Source: JAJRPT01 sp964465945
GTDB lineage: Bacteria > Bacteroidota > Ignavibacteria > Kapaibacteriales > UBA2268
Direction of reading: 5' to 3'
Length of the DNA: 64,000 nt
Assembly: GCA_964465945.1 (NCBI GenBank)
Contig: CAYXMM010000001.1
Location: 310,001 to 374,000, forward strand
The stretch's first letter is position 1. Each line of letters opens with the position of its first letter. Positions 35,616 through 45,352 of this stretch are shown here, in pieces. The position numbers were made by a program, and so were the translations under genes. The notes under the pieces were generated by a model. It was not told the origin of the DNA and ran no database searches. It saw nothing but the letters and a program-made list of their open reading frames with translations.

Positions 35616-37062
35616 AAAACAACGCATCCATTTCTGACACAGCATAAGAAAGCATAAATATCACATAAATCGCTAATATTGTTGTTTGCCATTTTTCCCA
35701 AAATTCAATTTCTAATTTATCATTAAACGCTATAAACAAGAAAAATGGAACCGCTGGAATAAAATATCTACCTTGAAATCCAAAAGTTAAATTAGCACCC
35801 ACTGGAGAACCAATCCAAAAACCAATTGTTACCGCTAAAAATGTTATCAAGCCCAATGCAAAAATCCCATATTTAACCAATGAAGAAAGAACAAATTTCT
35901 TACCACTATCTAATACCGCAACAGCCATCAAAATTAGCCCATGAACTAAAAAGAACCCGTCAGGCAAATTAGAATAAGAATAACCAAAACGTCCTATTGC
36001 ACCTGATAGCCATTCCTGTCTAAACCAATGCCAATTATTTATATAAACACCAATAAAGCCAATAGGGTCAGATAAAATATCTTGATTTATCCTCATAGAA
36101 CTATCGAATTTAAAATCCTTCTGAAAGAAATGAGTTTCTTTATATCCTGCTACTAAATCTGAAATAGCATAATCCCACCAAAAATAGCCCCATTCCATAA
36201 AGATTAATGTTCCTGCAGCTAATATTGCTTTAAATACCCATGGGTTTAATTTATTGTCAAATCTTCTATTTGGAATAAATAAGAATATAAATTGAAGTAA
36301 ATAGTAACCATTTTTAACTGTCCTTTGGAAATAAAGTAATATCAAAATCAAAATTAATTCTCTTATTCCGAATTTTGCTTTCTCGTCAAAAATAAAATAC
36401 AAAGCAATCGCAAACATCAAAAACGTTAATGATATACTCATTACATCATAAGTAACTGAACTTGCTTGATATAGCACCATTGGTGTCAAACCATACAAGA
36501 AAAATACTGATTTCCATACAGGAGTTATCCTAATTACACAAAACATCACAATTATATAAAAGAAAAGCATTCCAAGTCGCCCTGCATACCCAAGCTCAAC
36601 GGGTGTAGTTGTATCCGAATCAGCAATCATAATTCCTATTGATGCGGGTAAATATGCAACTGGGAAAGTGCTCCATTGATAATTATGCATAAACTCTTTC
36701 TGCATTCGGTTTTGAGGTATTTTCGATAATTCCTCAACCTTTGGCTTGTTAAGCTTTGTTCCTTGAAAATATGGCACACCTTGAAACATCATTGCCACAT
36801 TATAAATATTAGATGGAACAATGCTGCCTACTTTAGTAGAATCTGGGCTTAACTCAGGCACAAACCCCTCTTGAGTTATATGATATGCTTTCAAAAAGTG
36901 TCTGTCTTCATCGTTTGAATGAAAAGGAGGATTCAAATATGTGAACCATATTCCAAATATTGTTGCAAGAATTACGAAACTAAGTTCATAAGACAAAGGA
37001 AATGTAAATAAATCACTAAAAAATGATTTCTTTGCTTGTTTTTTTGGTTTAGATTTATCCAT
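35605..37062 (-). CDS. DUF2142-type polytopic membrane protein
   Basis: About 485 residues with roughly ten transmembrane segments. The periplasmic loop after the first helix (NPPFHSNDEDRHFLKAYHIT) and the late GFQGRYFIPAVPFFLF segment are typical of DUF2142, a family related to GT-C glycosyltransferases. It may therefore transfer sugars from a lipid carrier at the outer face of the inner membrane. I use ATG at 37060-37062, which shares a base with the cdsA stop. Function in this organism is inference. Confidence 0.75.
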   Translation of the reverse strand: MDKSKPKKQAKKSFFSDLFTFPLSYELSFVILATIFGIWFTYLNPPFHSNDEDRHFLKAYHITQEGFVPELSPDSTKVGSIVPSNIYNVAMMFQGVPYFQGTKLNKPKVEELSKIPQNRMQKEFMHNYQWSTFPVAYLPASIGIMIADSDTTTPVELGYAGRLGMLFFYIIVMFCVIRITPVWKSVFFLYGLTPMVLYQASSVTYDVMSISLTFLMFAIALYFIFDEKAKFGIRELILILILLYFQRTVKNGYYLLQFIFLFIPNRRFDNKLNPWVFKAILAAGTLIFMEWGYFWWDYAISDLVAGYKETHFFQKDFKFDSSMRINQDILSDPIGFIGVYINNWHWFRQEWLSGAIGRFGYSYSNLPDGFFLVHGLILMAVAVLDSGKKFVLSSLVKYGIFALGLITFLAVTIGFWIGSPVGANLTFGFQGRYFIPAVPFFLFIAFNDKLEIEFWEKWQTTILAIYVIFMLSYAVSEMDALFYAF

Positions 37063-37958
37063 TATAAAAATATAACTAATGTTAATAAAACACAAGGCGC
37101 TACTGCAATTAAACTATCAATTCTATCTAATATACCTCCGTGACCGGGTATCAAATTAGAACTATCTTTCACTCCAACGTCTCGTTTAATCAATGATTCA
37201 ACCAAATCTCCATATTGACCAATAGTTCCGCTAATCAATGCTATTAATATGTAAATATAAGACTTAGAAAAAGCATCAAAGTAATAGAAACAAATTCCAA
37301 CAATTAAAGCACCAATTAAACCACCAATAGCACCTTCCCAAGTTTTCTTGGGGCTTACTTTTTCTGCGAATTTATGTTTACCTATTGCCCGTCCTGTAAA
37401 ATATGCTGCTGAATCACATACCCATATACTCGCAAAAATACAAAAAAGAAGTTTAGCACCCAAAGTTGACTTCAAAATTTCTATATTACCTAAGTTATTT
37501 ACATTGAATAAACTGCCAAAATCATAAACATTATTAATATATAAAAGTAACTGGTCGATTTCTCTGATAAAATAATATGATACCATTGCTAATGTAATAT
37601 AAAAGTAGCCATAAGTTCTGCTTGATATTCTTGTAAGACCATAACTTGTATCAGTTCGCAAATCGAAGAAAGATAAATATATTGGGAATATTGGAATAAC
37701 AAACAATAAATAAATCAACAATCCCTTGTTAAATAAATAATACGCCAAGCCAAATAAAATTTGAGAACTGAAAATATATAAAAATCTTGATGATAATTTC
37801 TGAGTTTTATACTTAACCATATTATAAAATTCATCGATGGCGAAGGCATTCACTAAAAATAATAGTGTGTAGAAAAACCAATCACCATACCATATAGCAC
37901 CAATTACAACTGGAATTCCAATTAATGCTACAATAATTCTTTTACTTAATTCGTTCAA
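37062..37958 (-). CDS. cdsA: Phosphatidate cytidylyltransferase
   Basis: A 298-residue integral membrane enzyme that makes CDP-diacylglycerol from CTP and phosphatidic acid, the branch point of phospholipid synthesis. The C-terminal signature (KKTWEGAIGGLIGA, then GDLVESLIKRDVGVKDSS and PGHGGILDRIDS) holds the metal- and substrate-binding residues. Eight or so hydrophobic helices precede and surround it. First gene of the cdsA-DUF2142-lipoprotein unit. Confidence 0.93.
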   Translation of the reverse strand: MNELSKRIIVALIGIPVVIGAIWYGDWFFYTLLFLVNAFAIDEFYNMVKYKTQKLSSRFLYIFSSQILFGLAYYLFNKGLLIYLLFVIPIFPIYLSFFDLRTDTSYGLTRISSRTYGYFYITLAMVSYYFIREIDQLLLYINNVYDFGSLFNVNNLGNIEILKSTLGAKLLFCIFASIWVCDSAAYFTGRAIGKHKFAEKVSPKKTWEGAIGGLIGALIVGICFYYFDAFSKSYIYILIALISGTIGQYGDLVESLIKRDVGVKDSSNLIPGHGGILDRIDSLIAVAPCVLLTLVIFL

Positions 37959-38064
37959 TTTTTAATTATTATTTTTTAAAATTTTTGATTTTAGAATACC
38001 ATATTAATAATTTTGAGTTAGAATAAAAAATATTTATGATAATTAATTTAAAAAAGGTGAAATA

Positions 38065-38829
38065 ATGGAAGAGAATGGTTACGTAAAAGTATTTATATAC
38101 AATAACATCGGAGAAATAGAATTTTATCATCCTAAGAGTAATTCCCTACCTTCTGAAATTCTGTCTCAACTTGCTGAGACTATTTCAAAACTTGACAATG
38201 ACCCAATGGTTCATGTGATTAAAATTCAATCAGCTGGTAGAAAAGCATTTTGTGCTGGTGCTTCTTTCGATGAACTAGTTTCAATTAATGATTTCGATAG
38301 TGGCAGAAAATTCTTTATGGGCTTCGCTAATGTGATTAATGCTATGAGAAAAGCAAAAAAACTCGTTGTTGTAAGCATTCAAGGTAAAGCAGTAGGCGGT
38401 GGAGTTGGTTTAGCAGCTGCTGCTGATTATGCCCTCGCTACAAAAGACGCTTCTATCAAACTAAGCGAACTTGCCGTTGGAATTGGACCTTTTGTCGTTG
38501 GACCAGCTGTCGAAAGAAAAATTGGCAAAGCCGCTTTTGCTCAAATGTCAATAGATTACGAATGGTATGATGCAGATTGGGCTCTGCAGAAAGGGTTATA
38601 CAACCAAACTTTTGAAACCATAGAGCATCTCAACGAAGTTGTAGAAGACCTTTGCAATAAACTTGCGCATTCAAGCAAAGAAGCAATGGCTGACCTTAAA
38701 AAAGTGCTTTGGGAAGGCACAGAGAATTGGGATAATCTTCTACCCGCAAGAGCCGAAATTAGCGGAAAACTTGTTCTTTCTGACTTTACTAAAAATTATA
38801 TCAAGCATTTCAAAGAACATAATAAATAA
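38065..38829 (+). CDS. Crotonase-fold enzyme lacking one hydratase glutamate
   Basis: A 254-residue enoyl-CoA hydratase/isomerase-family protein. The oxyanion-hole segment KAFCAGASFDEL (60-71) and GKAVGGGVGLAAAADY (107-122) are present. Aligned by eye with the second crotonase in this window, the first catalytic Glu of hydratases (CE-LA) is replaced by Gly115, while the second is kept (E135 in LSELAVG). That pattern fits an isomerase or other crotonase reaction rather than simple hydration. GGTGAAA site before ATG. Stand-alone gene with its own terminator. Confidence 0.8.
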   Translation: MEENGYVKVFIYNNIGEIEFYHPKSNSLPSEILSQLAETISKLDNDPMVHVIKIQSAGRKAFCAGASFDELVSINDFDSGRKFFMGFANVINAMRKAKKLVVVSIQGKAVGGGVGLAAAADYALATKDASIKLSELAVGIGPFVVGPAVERKIGKAAFAQMSIDYEWYDADWALQKGLYNQTFETIEHLNEVVEDLCNKLAHSSKEAMADLKKVLWEGTENWDNLLPARAEISGKLVLSDFTKNYIKHFKEHNK

Positions 38830-38839
38830 GATATTTTAA

Positions 38840-38876
38840 TAAAAAAGCCACGTTTTTATCGTGGCTATGTTTTTTT
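38840..38876. terminator. Bidirectional terminator
   Basis: Stem AGCCACG/CGTGGCT (38846-38866) with A run on the left and T run on the right, between two converging genes. Confidence 0.85.
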
Positions 38877-41054
38877 CTACTCCGTTATTAATATTTTCCT
38901 TGTTCTTGTTTCAGTGCCGTGGGTGATTTTCATTATGTAAATGCCGGGATTTTGATTACTTGCATCCCAGATTATGTTACCTTTCCAAGTGCTTTCTTTT
39001 ATTATGTTTATCTGACCTTCTGTATTGATTTTTATACCTGTTAAGTCGTAAATTTCTACGTCATCGCTGGTGAATGGTAAACCGCTATCCCAGTATACTT
39101 CCACTTTAACCTGATTATTGCTCGGCTGTGGGTATGGCGCATTTGTCCATAGATAATTGCGGGATTCGGTGGATTCTACGCTGGTGTAATTGATACCTAG
39201 TTCTGAAAGAGGAAGAGTATAAATCCCATTGGAATATACTAACAACAATTTACCATCAAATATTTTCATTTCAAAAACATTATATACTATTTCTGAAAAT
39301 AGTAAATCTTCAATTCCTTCGTTGTATTTTATCCAAGTTTCGCCCGCATCTTTTGAGTAATAAAAACCAGAAGTTGTAATAACAAAAAAGTTTTCTCTAT
39401 AATTTATTAAACTTTTTACAATATAGTTACTCTCAACTTCTTCAATTTCTTTCCAAGTTTTTCCTAAATCAGTTGACCTATATAATTTGTAAGTATCTCC
39501 GACTTGTACAACTATGATATCATTGTTAATTGCGTATTCTCCGATGTTCTCATTAAACATAAGATTAGTTGAGTCATTAGATAATTTTTGCCATGTTAAG
39601 CCATCATCATTTGATATCACAATTCCATTGTTTCCTGTTCCACAAAATAATTTTCCATTTTCTTCTTTAAATAATCTAAAACCAAAATTGTAGTCAGGGT
39701 TTAACTCATTATAGTTATTCCAATTTTTGCCATAATCTTCTGAAAAATATAACTGGAATTGATTTGTAGAAAATTGGTATGTAGGAACAAATAATTTATT
39801 CTTATATTTGAAAATATCATAGACCCATAATGGCATTTCACCAATAGTTTTTTCATTCCAAGTTTTACCATTATCGTTTGAAATTAAAAATTTATTATCC
39901 GCAACATAATTTAAAATAATCTTTTTCCCATCAGTAAAAAGATTATTATATTGAAATTCTTCAAAATCAGTAATTTGTTCCCAATTATTTAAAGTCTTAT
40001 CAGATTTATATAAGTTATTATAGGTTAAAAGGTAGATGCTATCATTAACAATATTTTGACGGGAATTGACGCTTCTAACAACAAAATTAGAGGGCTTGTA
40101 AGTATTATTCTCTAAAACATAATTTCCTCCTACTTTGTCATAAGTGCTAAAATAAATCTTACCATTAATATTTTTTATGTTATAAACTCTACCTTTACCA
40201 AAATTATTGTAAACCTCTTCCCATTTTCCGCTTATATCATTACTTTTATAAATTTCACCATTTTCAGTCCCAACATAAAATACATCACCAACCCTTTCAA
40301 ATGACCTAATAAATTTATTGGTAGAACCAGCAAAATTTGCTAAAGTCCAATTTTCTCCCAAATCATTTGAATAATATAAACCTTGCTGGCTTCCAATAAA
40401 AGCGACATCAGAATACATTTTAACAAAATTAAACATTTTTCTATCAATACTTTCAATTCCATTAATTCTCTTCTGAAATGAATACCCACCATCAGTTGAA
40501 ATATAAACACCTTTATTTTCTGAATTTCGATAACCGACATCTGCTGTTATAATTGTATCATTAATATTATCAATTAACTTCATAGATTGAGGTAAATTTT
40601 CATTTGACATTTTTTCCCAGTTTTTTCCGTGATCTGATGACATAAATAATCCTTTAGAAGATAAAAAATAATATTTATCGTTATTTTTATATAAAGCATC
40701 AAATCTAGTAAGTTTTTCTCCTAAATAAAATTCAGACCAAGTTTTTCCAAAATCATTACTCTTAAATACCGTATAATATGTACTATTATAAACAATTCTG
40801 TATAAAACATCTTCAATTTGACAATAAAACAATGTATGTTGTTTGTTGTATAACATACTATTATACTCATAATCCCAACTTTCTCCATTATTATATGAAA
40901 CAAATATATTATCATTAGTAATAAAGATTAAAGTATCACCAGTATTAAACATATATTCAGCGGGGTTATTTTCTTTTGGTGTTTTAATTGACTCCCACTT
41001 TGCTGAAAGACAAAAAGGGGTAATTAGAATTAACAATATGATTAATATCTTCAT
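38877..41054 (-). CDS. Secreted Asp-box beta-propeller protein with type IX sorting tail
   Basis: A 725-residue exported protein. After a signal peptide (IILLILITPFCLSA) there are at least ten Asp-box motifs of form S-x-D-x-G-x-T-W (for example SNDFGKTWSE, SSDHGKNWEK, SNDNGKTWNE, STDLGKTWKE), as in sialidase- and sortilin-type (BNR) propellers. The last 80 residues (VEVYWDSGLPFTSDDVEIYD, then PGIYIMKITHGTETRTRKIL) form a type A sorting domain. No sialidase Arg triad or FRIP motif is clear, so I call it a structural or binding propeller, not an enzyme. Confidence 0.85.
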   Translation of the reverse strand: MKILIILLILITPFCLSAKWESIKTPKENNPAEYMFNTGDTLIFITNDNIFVSYNNGESWDYEYNSMLYNKQHTLFYCQIEDVLYRIVYNSTYYTVFKSNDFGKTWSEFYLGEKLTRFDALYKNNDKYYFLSSKGLFMSSDHGKNWEKMSNENLPQSMKLIDNINDTIITADVGYRNSENKGVYISTDGGYSFQKRINGIESIDRKMFNFVKMYSDVAFIGSQQGLYYSNDLGENWTLANFAGSTNKFIRSFERVGDVFYVGTENGEIYKSNDISGKWEEVYNNFGKGRVYNIKNINGKIYFSTYDKVGGNYVLENNTYKPSNFVVRSVNSRQNIVNDSIYLLTYNNLYKSDKTLNNWEQITDFEEFQYNNLFTDGKKIILNYVADNKFLISNDNGKTWNEKTIGEMPLWVYDIFKYKNKLFVPTYQFSTNQFQLYFSEDYGKNWNNYNELNPDYNFGFRLFKEENGKLFCGTGNNGIVISNDDGLTWQKLSNDSTNLMFNENIGEYAINNDIIVVQVGDTYKLYRSTDLGKTWKEIEEVESNYIVKSLINYRENFFVITTSGFYYSKDAGETWIKYNEGIEDLLFSEIVYNVFEMKIFDGKLLLVYSNGIYTLPLSELGINYTSVESTESRNYLWTNAPYPQPSNNQVKVEVYWDSGLPFTSDDVEIYDLTGIKINTEGQINIIKESTWKGNIIWDASNQNPGIYIMKITHGTETRTRKILITE

Positions 41055-41072
41055 TTTCTTTTTCCGATTAAA

Positions 41073-41111
41073 TTAAAAAAAAAAGATACCTACAAAAGAT
41101 TGTAGGTATCT
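41073..41111 (-). terminator. Terminator after the Cys-rich secreted protein gene
   Basis: Perfect 10-bp stem AGATACCTAC/GTAGGTATCT (41084-41111) with an A run on the plus strand side (T run on the minus transcript). It also lies just upstream of the Asp-box gene. Confidence 0.88.
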
Positions 41112-41118
41112 ATGTTGA

Positions 41119-41712
41119 CTATGGATTACATTTAGTATTTACTAAAAAACATACTCCATACGGCTCGTTCCCTGTGTACAACGGGCAGTTTATTGTTCCT
41201 TGTTGATGAGTAGGAAGCATATTGGTGGTTAAAGTTGGTCCAGGAAAATTGTAACAATATTCAACAGTAACTTCGCAATAATTTTCATCGTCGCAGTGTT
41301 CAAATCCATTTAATGTCATTCTCCAGCAGAAATATTCCTTATACGAAACTACATTTTTTTGACCTCCATCGCAAGGAACTACAGGCATAGTTGAACATAA
41401 CTTATTGAAGTAATATCCAGTACTTTGAATATAATTGCGTATGAAATTTATTGCATTGTTAAAATCGTGCCATGCAACAACATCGCAAGGCGGTGCTTGG
41501 TTAGGGAGTGGTTTAACCCTATCAATAGATACGTCACCTTGATGTGAAACAAAACATTGATAACAGATTGTAACTTCATATTGACAACCATTAAATGTTA
41601 TAGTGTCTAATCTTGATGAATAACCTGGCGGACAAGTTGCCTCTGCATTCTCAACATTTGTAAATAATAATGTTGAAACAATTACTAAAATTGAAAAAAT
41701 TATTTTTTTCAT
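41119..41712 (-). CDS. Cys-rich secreted protein
   Basis: A 197-residue protein from ATG at 41710-41712 with a signal peptide (IIFSILVIVSTLLFTNVENA). The mature part has about 17 Cys, suggesting several disulfides. It resembles in general plan, not in clear sequence, the Cys-rich proteins at 51169-51873, 53930-54593 and 56147-56609: exported, about 200 residues, Cys-dense C-terminal region, and neighbour of a larger exported protein with a sorting tail. Function unknown. Confidence 0.6.
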   Translation of the reverse strand: MKKIIFSILVIVSTLLFTNVENAEATCPPGYSSRLDTITFNGCQYEVTICYQCFVSHQGDVSIDRVKPLPNQAPPCDVVAWHDFNNAINFIRNYIQSTGYYFNKLCSTMPVVPCDGGQKNVVSYKEYFCWRMTLNGFEHCDDENYCEVTVEYCYNFPGPTLTTNMLPTHQQGTINCPLYTGNEPYGVCFLVNTKCNP

Positions 41713-42180
41713 AAAAATTCCTATTTTTTTAGTTAAACAAAATCTTTTTTTTTTAGTCCATAAAAAATTATGAACACCAACAAACATAAGCATTTAGGTT
41801 AGATGCCGTTCCGCCTATACTTTTGTTTAACTAAATTATAAAGTTTGAACTCCTGTAATTTGTTTTGCTTAGAACATTTAATTTGTAAATTATTTTTAAT
41901 TTCATAGTAGAGAGAATTTGCGATTTCGGATTGTTGTATAAAGCAAGCGTATATATATATATATAAGGAGTTAGAGCGATATGGTAATAATTTGCTTGCA
42001 TATATTACACTATAACTTTACTTTTTTAAAAAAATAAAATTCATTTTTTACAAATTAAGAAAAATATTTTAATACACAAATAAAAAATATATTTTTGAAA
42101 TTTGTGATTTTCATATATACAATAACAGACAAGTTGGGAAAATATCCCGCTGAAATTAAAAAAGTTATTAATAATTTGCG

Positions 42181-42306
42181 AACCCCACCTAAATCCTCCC
42201 CGAAGGGGAGGACTTTTGATTTATTTCGTCCGTAAGAGATTGTAGATTTTTTTAATACAAAACACCCCGTCGGCAAGCCGACATCCCTCTGATAGAGGGG
42301 AATTTT
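42181..42306. repeat. Hairpin-rich intergenic repeat, copy 1
   Basis: 126 bp containing three palindromes: CCTCCCC-GAA-GGGGAGG (42195-42211), GTCGGC-AA-GCCGAC (42269-42282) and CCCTCT-GAT-AGAGGG. It is much more GC-rich than its surroundings. REP/MITE-like. Confidence 0.85.
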
Positions 42307-42345
42307 GGACTTTTTGCTGGTTTAGCTCAGAATGACTGAGCAGGC

Positions 42346-42460
42346 AACCCCACCTAACCCTCCCCGAAGTGGAGGACTTTTGAATTATTTCGTCGGCAAG
42401 AGATTTTAATACAAAACACCCCGTCGGCAAGCCGACACCCCTCTAATAGAGGGGAATTTT
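42346..42460. repeat. Hairpin-rich intergenic repeat, copy 2
   Basis: 115 bp, same order of three palindromes as copy 1, with the first arm mismatched (GTGGAGG) and about 12 bases missing in the middle. GTCGGC-AA-GCCGAC is at 42423-42436. Confidence 0.85.
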
Positions 42461-42582
42461 TTTGATTAATTTGTTGCTGTGTTCAGAATGACGAGAAAAA
42501 AAATCACTCATCGACCTGAAGGGCTGTTTTCTTAATGGATGAGGGTATTGTGGTTAGGTTATCACTGATTACGAAGAGTTCA

Positions 42583-43749
42583 CTAAATTTTAATAAATTT
42601 AATATATTTTGATTTTGTTTTAATAAAATATTGCCCTTCTTTTAGTAATGATATATTAATTTTTTGATTTGTTGTAATATCTTCAGATAATATTAACTGA
42701 CCTAAAATATTAAATATATGAATGCTACCTTTATAATTCGATATTGAGAAAAAATTTGAAGTTGGGTTTGGATAAATATTAACTTCATTCTCATTTTCAA
42801 CATAATTAGCATTATTTTGTTTCGCTTCTCCTGAATTTACATTAACTATTAATGAAGATAAATCAATAGCTTCAAAATCGCTTCCTTTTATGTACTGTCT
42901 TAAAGTATATAAATCATTGTTATCCCATCTTTCATCTGGAACGCCAGACATATACCAAGCTGAGCCGTTGTCGGCAAGTATCATCCCATATTTTTTTAAT
43001 GCTGTAGCAATGATTTTAGCTTGAGGTGTGAAATTATCAATATTAACGCTTTTTTTTAATCTCATTACGAGACCCATGGGAGGAAAATTTTCATCTGTAA
43101 TTGAAGATGCGTAGTGTCTTGCTGGCCATAAATATGCTCTTTGAGTTTTAGGAACGGTGAATCGGATTAAATGATTAATGCTTCCTGAAGCAACTTCATC
43201 ATAACGAACTAATCCAGGCAAAATTGGTAACCCAGCAGCATCAGCAGAAGTCCAAGTGTCAGTTCTTAAGTTATTAGAATTTAGGTCAAAGACAGAACCA
43301 GAGCCAGCACGCCAAGTGCCATCTGAGTTCTTATATGCACTATATAGTTCATATAGAATACAATTAGTGGTATCAACAATTAAAATATGCCTATCACCAG
43401 TGCTTTCATTGCCACCTTCAATTGGTGGGTCTAATGGAATTGGGTATAAAACATTATCACTTTCGTCAGTATATTCAAATGTAACTTTAACCTTTTCCTG
43501 TGAGCCATCAACAAGAACATAGGGAATCCCAATTGGAGCATTATCCCAAACACCTGCCCCAAAATCATATCTTAAACTTAGATTACCCCCTATTGAATTT
43601 ACATAATCATCAGAATGAGAGTGAATTGGCAAACTTTCAGTTGAAGTATTCCAAATATTATTTTCTGGAAGTGTTGGACAATTATTGATATTAGATTGAG
43701 AAAAAATATATCCAGATATTAAACTGATTATTATAAAAATAAAGTTCAT
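42583..43749 (-). CDS. Conserved secreted protein with type IX sorting tail
   Basis: A 388-residue exported protein: signal peptide (FIFIIISLISGYIFSQ), then a conserved globular domain (about 20-300) with IEGGNESTGDRHILIVD, WTSADAAGLPILPGLVRYDE, YLWPARHYASS and GMILADNGSAWYMSG. I recall this domain as widespread in secreted proteins of unknown function in several phyla; the GDRH and PARH motifs suggest a possible active site. The tail (VNIYPNPTSNFFSISNYKG, then LKEGQYFIKTKSKYIKFIKI) is a type A sorting domain. Enzymatic role not established. Confidence 0.75.
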   Translation of the reverse strand: MNFIFIIISLISGYIFSQSNINNCPTLPENNIWNTSTESLPIHSHSDDYVNSIGGNLSLRYDFGAGVWDNAPIGIPYVLVDGSQEKVKVTFEYTDESDNVLYPIPLDPPIEGGNESTGDRHILIVDTTNCILYELYSAYKNSDGTWRAGSGSVFDLNSNNLRTDTWTSADAAGLPILPGLVRYDEVASGSINHLIRFTVPKTQRAYLWPARHYASSITDENFPPMGLVMRLKKSVNIDNFTPQAKIIATALKKYGMILADNGSAWYMSGVPDERWDNNDLYTLRQYIKGSDFEAIDLSSLIVNVNSGEAKQNNANYVENENEVNIYPNPTSNFFSISNYKGSIHIFNILGQLILSEDITTNQKINISLLKEGQYFIKTKSKYIKFIKI

Positions 43750-43847
43750 ACTTAACTCCGAATGATTTTAATTAATTAATTCATCAAAATTAATTAATTT
43801 ATATAAAATATCAATAGAATAAAGTATTACAAATTATATATTTAAAA

Positions 43848-43873
43848 AAAAAGCCGAGAGAAACTCGGCTTAG
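43848..43873 (-). terminator. Terminator overlapping the crotonase stop
   Basis: Stem AAGCCGAG/CTCGGCTT (43851-43871) with loop AGAAA, followed on the minus strand by a T run. The right arm includes the stop codon of the crotonase gene. Confidence 0.85.
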
Positions 43874-44649
43874 TTTTTAAAGTTTGGGTTGCGTTTTTCA
43901 AGGAAGGCGACTGTACCTTCTTTGAAGTCGTCTGTTCCACATATTTCGCCGAAGAGTTTGGATTCATAAGCAAGTCCTTCTGCTGGTGATAGTTTTGTTG
44001 AATGTTGAATCGCATCAATTGAAGCTTGAACTGCAAGTGTCCCTTTGCTTAATACTAAATTAGCAAATTCAAGAGTTTTTTCCATTAATTCAGCTTGTGG
44101 ATAGACTTGATTAACTAAGCCAATAGCTTTCGCCTCTTCTGCACCGATTATCTTAGCAGAGATTGTAAGTTCAATAGCTTTTGCTACTCCTACTAATCTT
44201 GGTAATCTTTGAGTTCCGCCGTAGCCAGGTAATATTCCGAGATTTACTTCGGGTTGTCCGAACTTTGCATTATCAGAAGCAAATCTTATGTGGCAAGACA
44301 TAGCAAGTTCACAACCTCCGCCTAAGGCAAAGCCATTAACTGCTGCTATTACTGGTTTTTTTAATGATTCAAGACGTCTCATCACATTTGAGCCATGCTG
44401 AGAAAATATTCTTCCTGAATTAGCGTCTGATTGATTTAGTTCTTTGATATCAGCTCCTGCTGCAAATGCTTTTTCGCCTTGTCCTGTTAGAATTACAAGT
44501 TTTACGCTATCATCAAGTTCAATTTGCGTGATAGCATCGTTAAGTTCATTGAATAGCTCAGTGTTAAGGGCATTTAGTTTATCAGGTCGGTTTAATGTGA
44601 TTAATGCGTAATTTTCTTTTCTTTCAAATATTATTGTGTTATAAGACAT
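43870..44649 (-). CDS. Enoyl-CoA hydratase (crotonase)
   Basis: A 259-residue crotonase with both catalytic glutamates: E114 in GGGCELAMSC and E134 in GQPEVNLG, plus the oxyanion region KAFAAGADIKEL (60-71) and GYGGTQRLPRLVG. It hydrates trans-2-enoyl-CoA in fatty-acid or related CoA pathways. No beta-oxidation genes flank it. Length normal. Confidence 0.92.
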   Translation of the reverse strand: MSYNTIIFERKENYALITLNRPDKLNALNTELFNELNDAITQIELDDSVKLVILTGQGEKAFAAGADIKELNQSDANSGRIFSQHGSNVMRRLESLKKPVIAAVNGFALGGGCELAMSCHIRFASDNAKFGQPEVNLGILPGYGGTQRLPRLVGVAKAIELTISAKIIGAEEAKAIGLVNQVYPQAELMEKTLEFANLVLSKGTLAVQASIDAIQHSTKLSPAEGLAYESKLFGEICGTDDFKEGTVAFLEKRNPNFKN

Positions 44650-44784
44650 TTTAATCCTTTATTTAATTAATTTTTAATTTCAAAATTAGTAAAAATTAAA
44701 TAATTTCGGTGTAAATGTATAAAAATTAAAATCTTCTTGTTATTTTTGGGAAATAAATTTAACAAATTTTGAAAGGAAGTTTGA

Positions 44785-45300
44785 ATGAAAATTGGTTTGT
44801 TTTATGGAACAAATACGGGTGTAACCGAGATAGTTTCTGAAGAGTTGAAAGAAGTTTTGGAAGAAAAAGGGTTTTCGGTTGATTTGCATGATATAGCGGA
44901 CACTGCCTTAGATGAAATGAATAATTATGAAGTTTTGATTATTGCTACTCCAACTTGGAATGATGGGGAGTTACAAGATGATTGGGAAGAAGTGATGGAA
45001 GATTTTAGAGAGTTTGATTTTACTGGTAAAAAAGTTGGATTTGTAGGCACAGGCGACCAAGAAGCATATTGTGATAACTATCTTGATGCATTAGGTGTAA
45101 TGTCTAAGCCAGTTTTAGCAAATGGTGGTTCTTTGTTTGGCTCCTGGCCTATGGAGGGTTATAATTATACTCGCTCTTTAGGTAAAAACGAAGAAGGGAA
45201 GTGGATTGGATTAGCTTTAGATAACGATAATCAAGAGAAACTTACTCCTAAAAGGATGCAGGATTGGGTTAATCAAATTGCAAATGAATTAGGGATTTAA
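44785..45300 (+). CDS. fldA: Flavodoxin
   Basis: A 171-residue long-chain flavodoxin. FYGTNTGVTEIVSEEL (6-21) is the FMN phosphate loop (T-x-T-G-x-T); the aromatic loops TPTWNDGELQDDW near 55-67 and FVGTGDQEAYCDNYLDAL near 90-107 stack the isoalloxazine and form the long-chain insert. It is a low-potential one-electron carrier replacing ferredoxin. A GAAAGGAAG site precedes the ATG. Its terminator follows at once. Confidence 0.93.
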   Translation: MKIGLFYGTNTGVTEIVSEELKEVLEEKGFSVDLHDIADTALDEMNNYEVLIIATPTWNDGELQDDWEEVMEDFREFDFTGKKVGFVGTGDQEAYCDNYLDALGVMSKPVLANGGSLFGSWPMEGYNYTRSLGKNEEGKWIGLALDNDNQEKLTPKRMQDWVNQIANELGI

Positions 45301-45322
45301 TTTTTAAATAGTTGTAAGGATA

Positions 45323-45347
45323 AAGGGGAGTTCGCTCCCTTTTTTTA
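45323..45347 (+). terminator. Terminator after flavodoxin
   Basis: GGGAG/CTCCC stem with TTCG tetraloop, extended by A-T pairs, followed by a T run. The next gene begins only 6 bases further. Confidence 0.85.
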
Positions 45348-45352
45348 TTAAT

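Larger units (their letters stand above)
41713..42582. other. 870-bp gene-free stretch with repeats
   Basis: No supported gene. It holds an alternating TA run (41950-41965), two copies of a 115-126 bp hairpin-rich repeat (42181-42306, 42346-42460) and a short imperfect stem near 42508-42545. Open frames across the repeats begin with the same short peptide only because the repeats match. Confidence 0.7.

Noticed and set aside
42055..42430. Two minus-strand open frames that begin with the same peptide
   Set aside because: They are produced by the two copies of the hairpin-rich repeat and have no codon pattern, ribosome site or homology.
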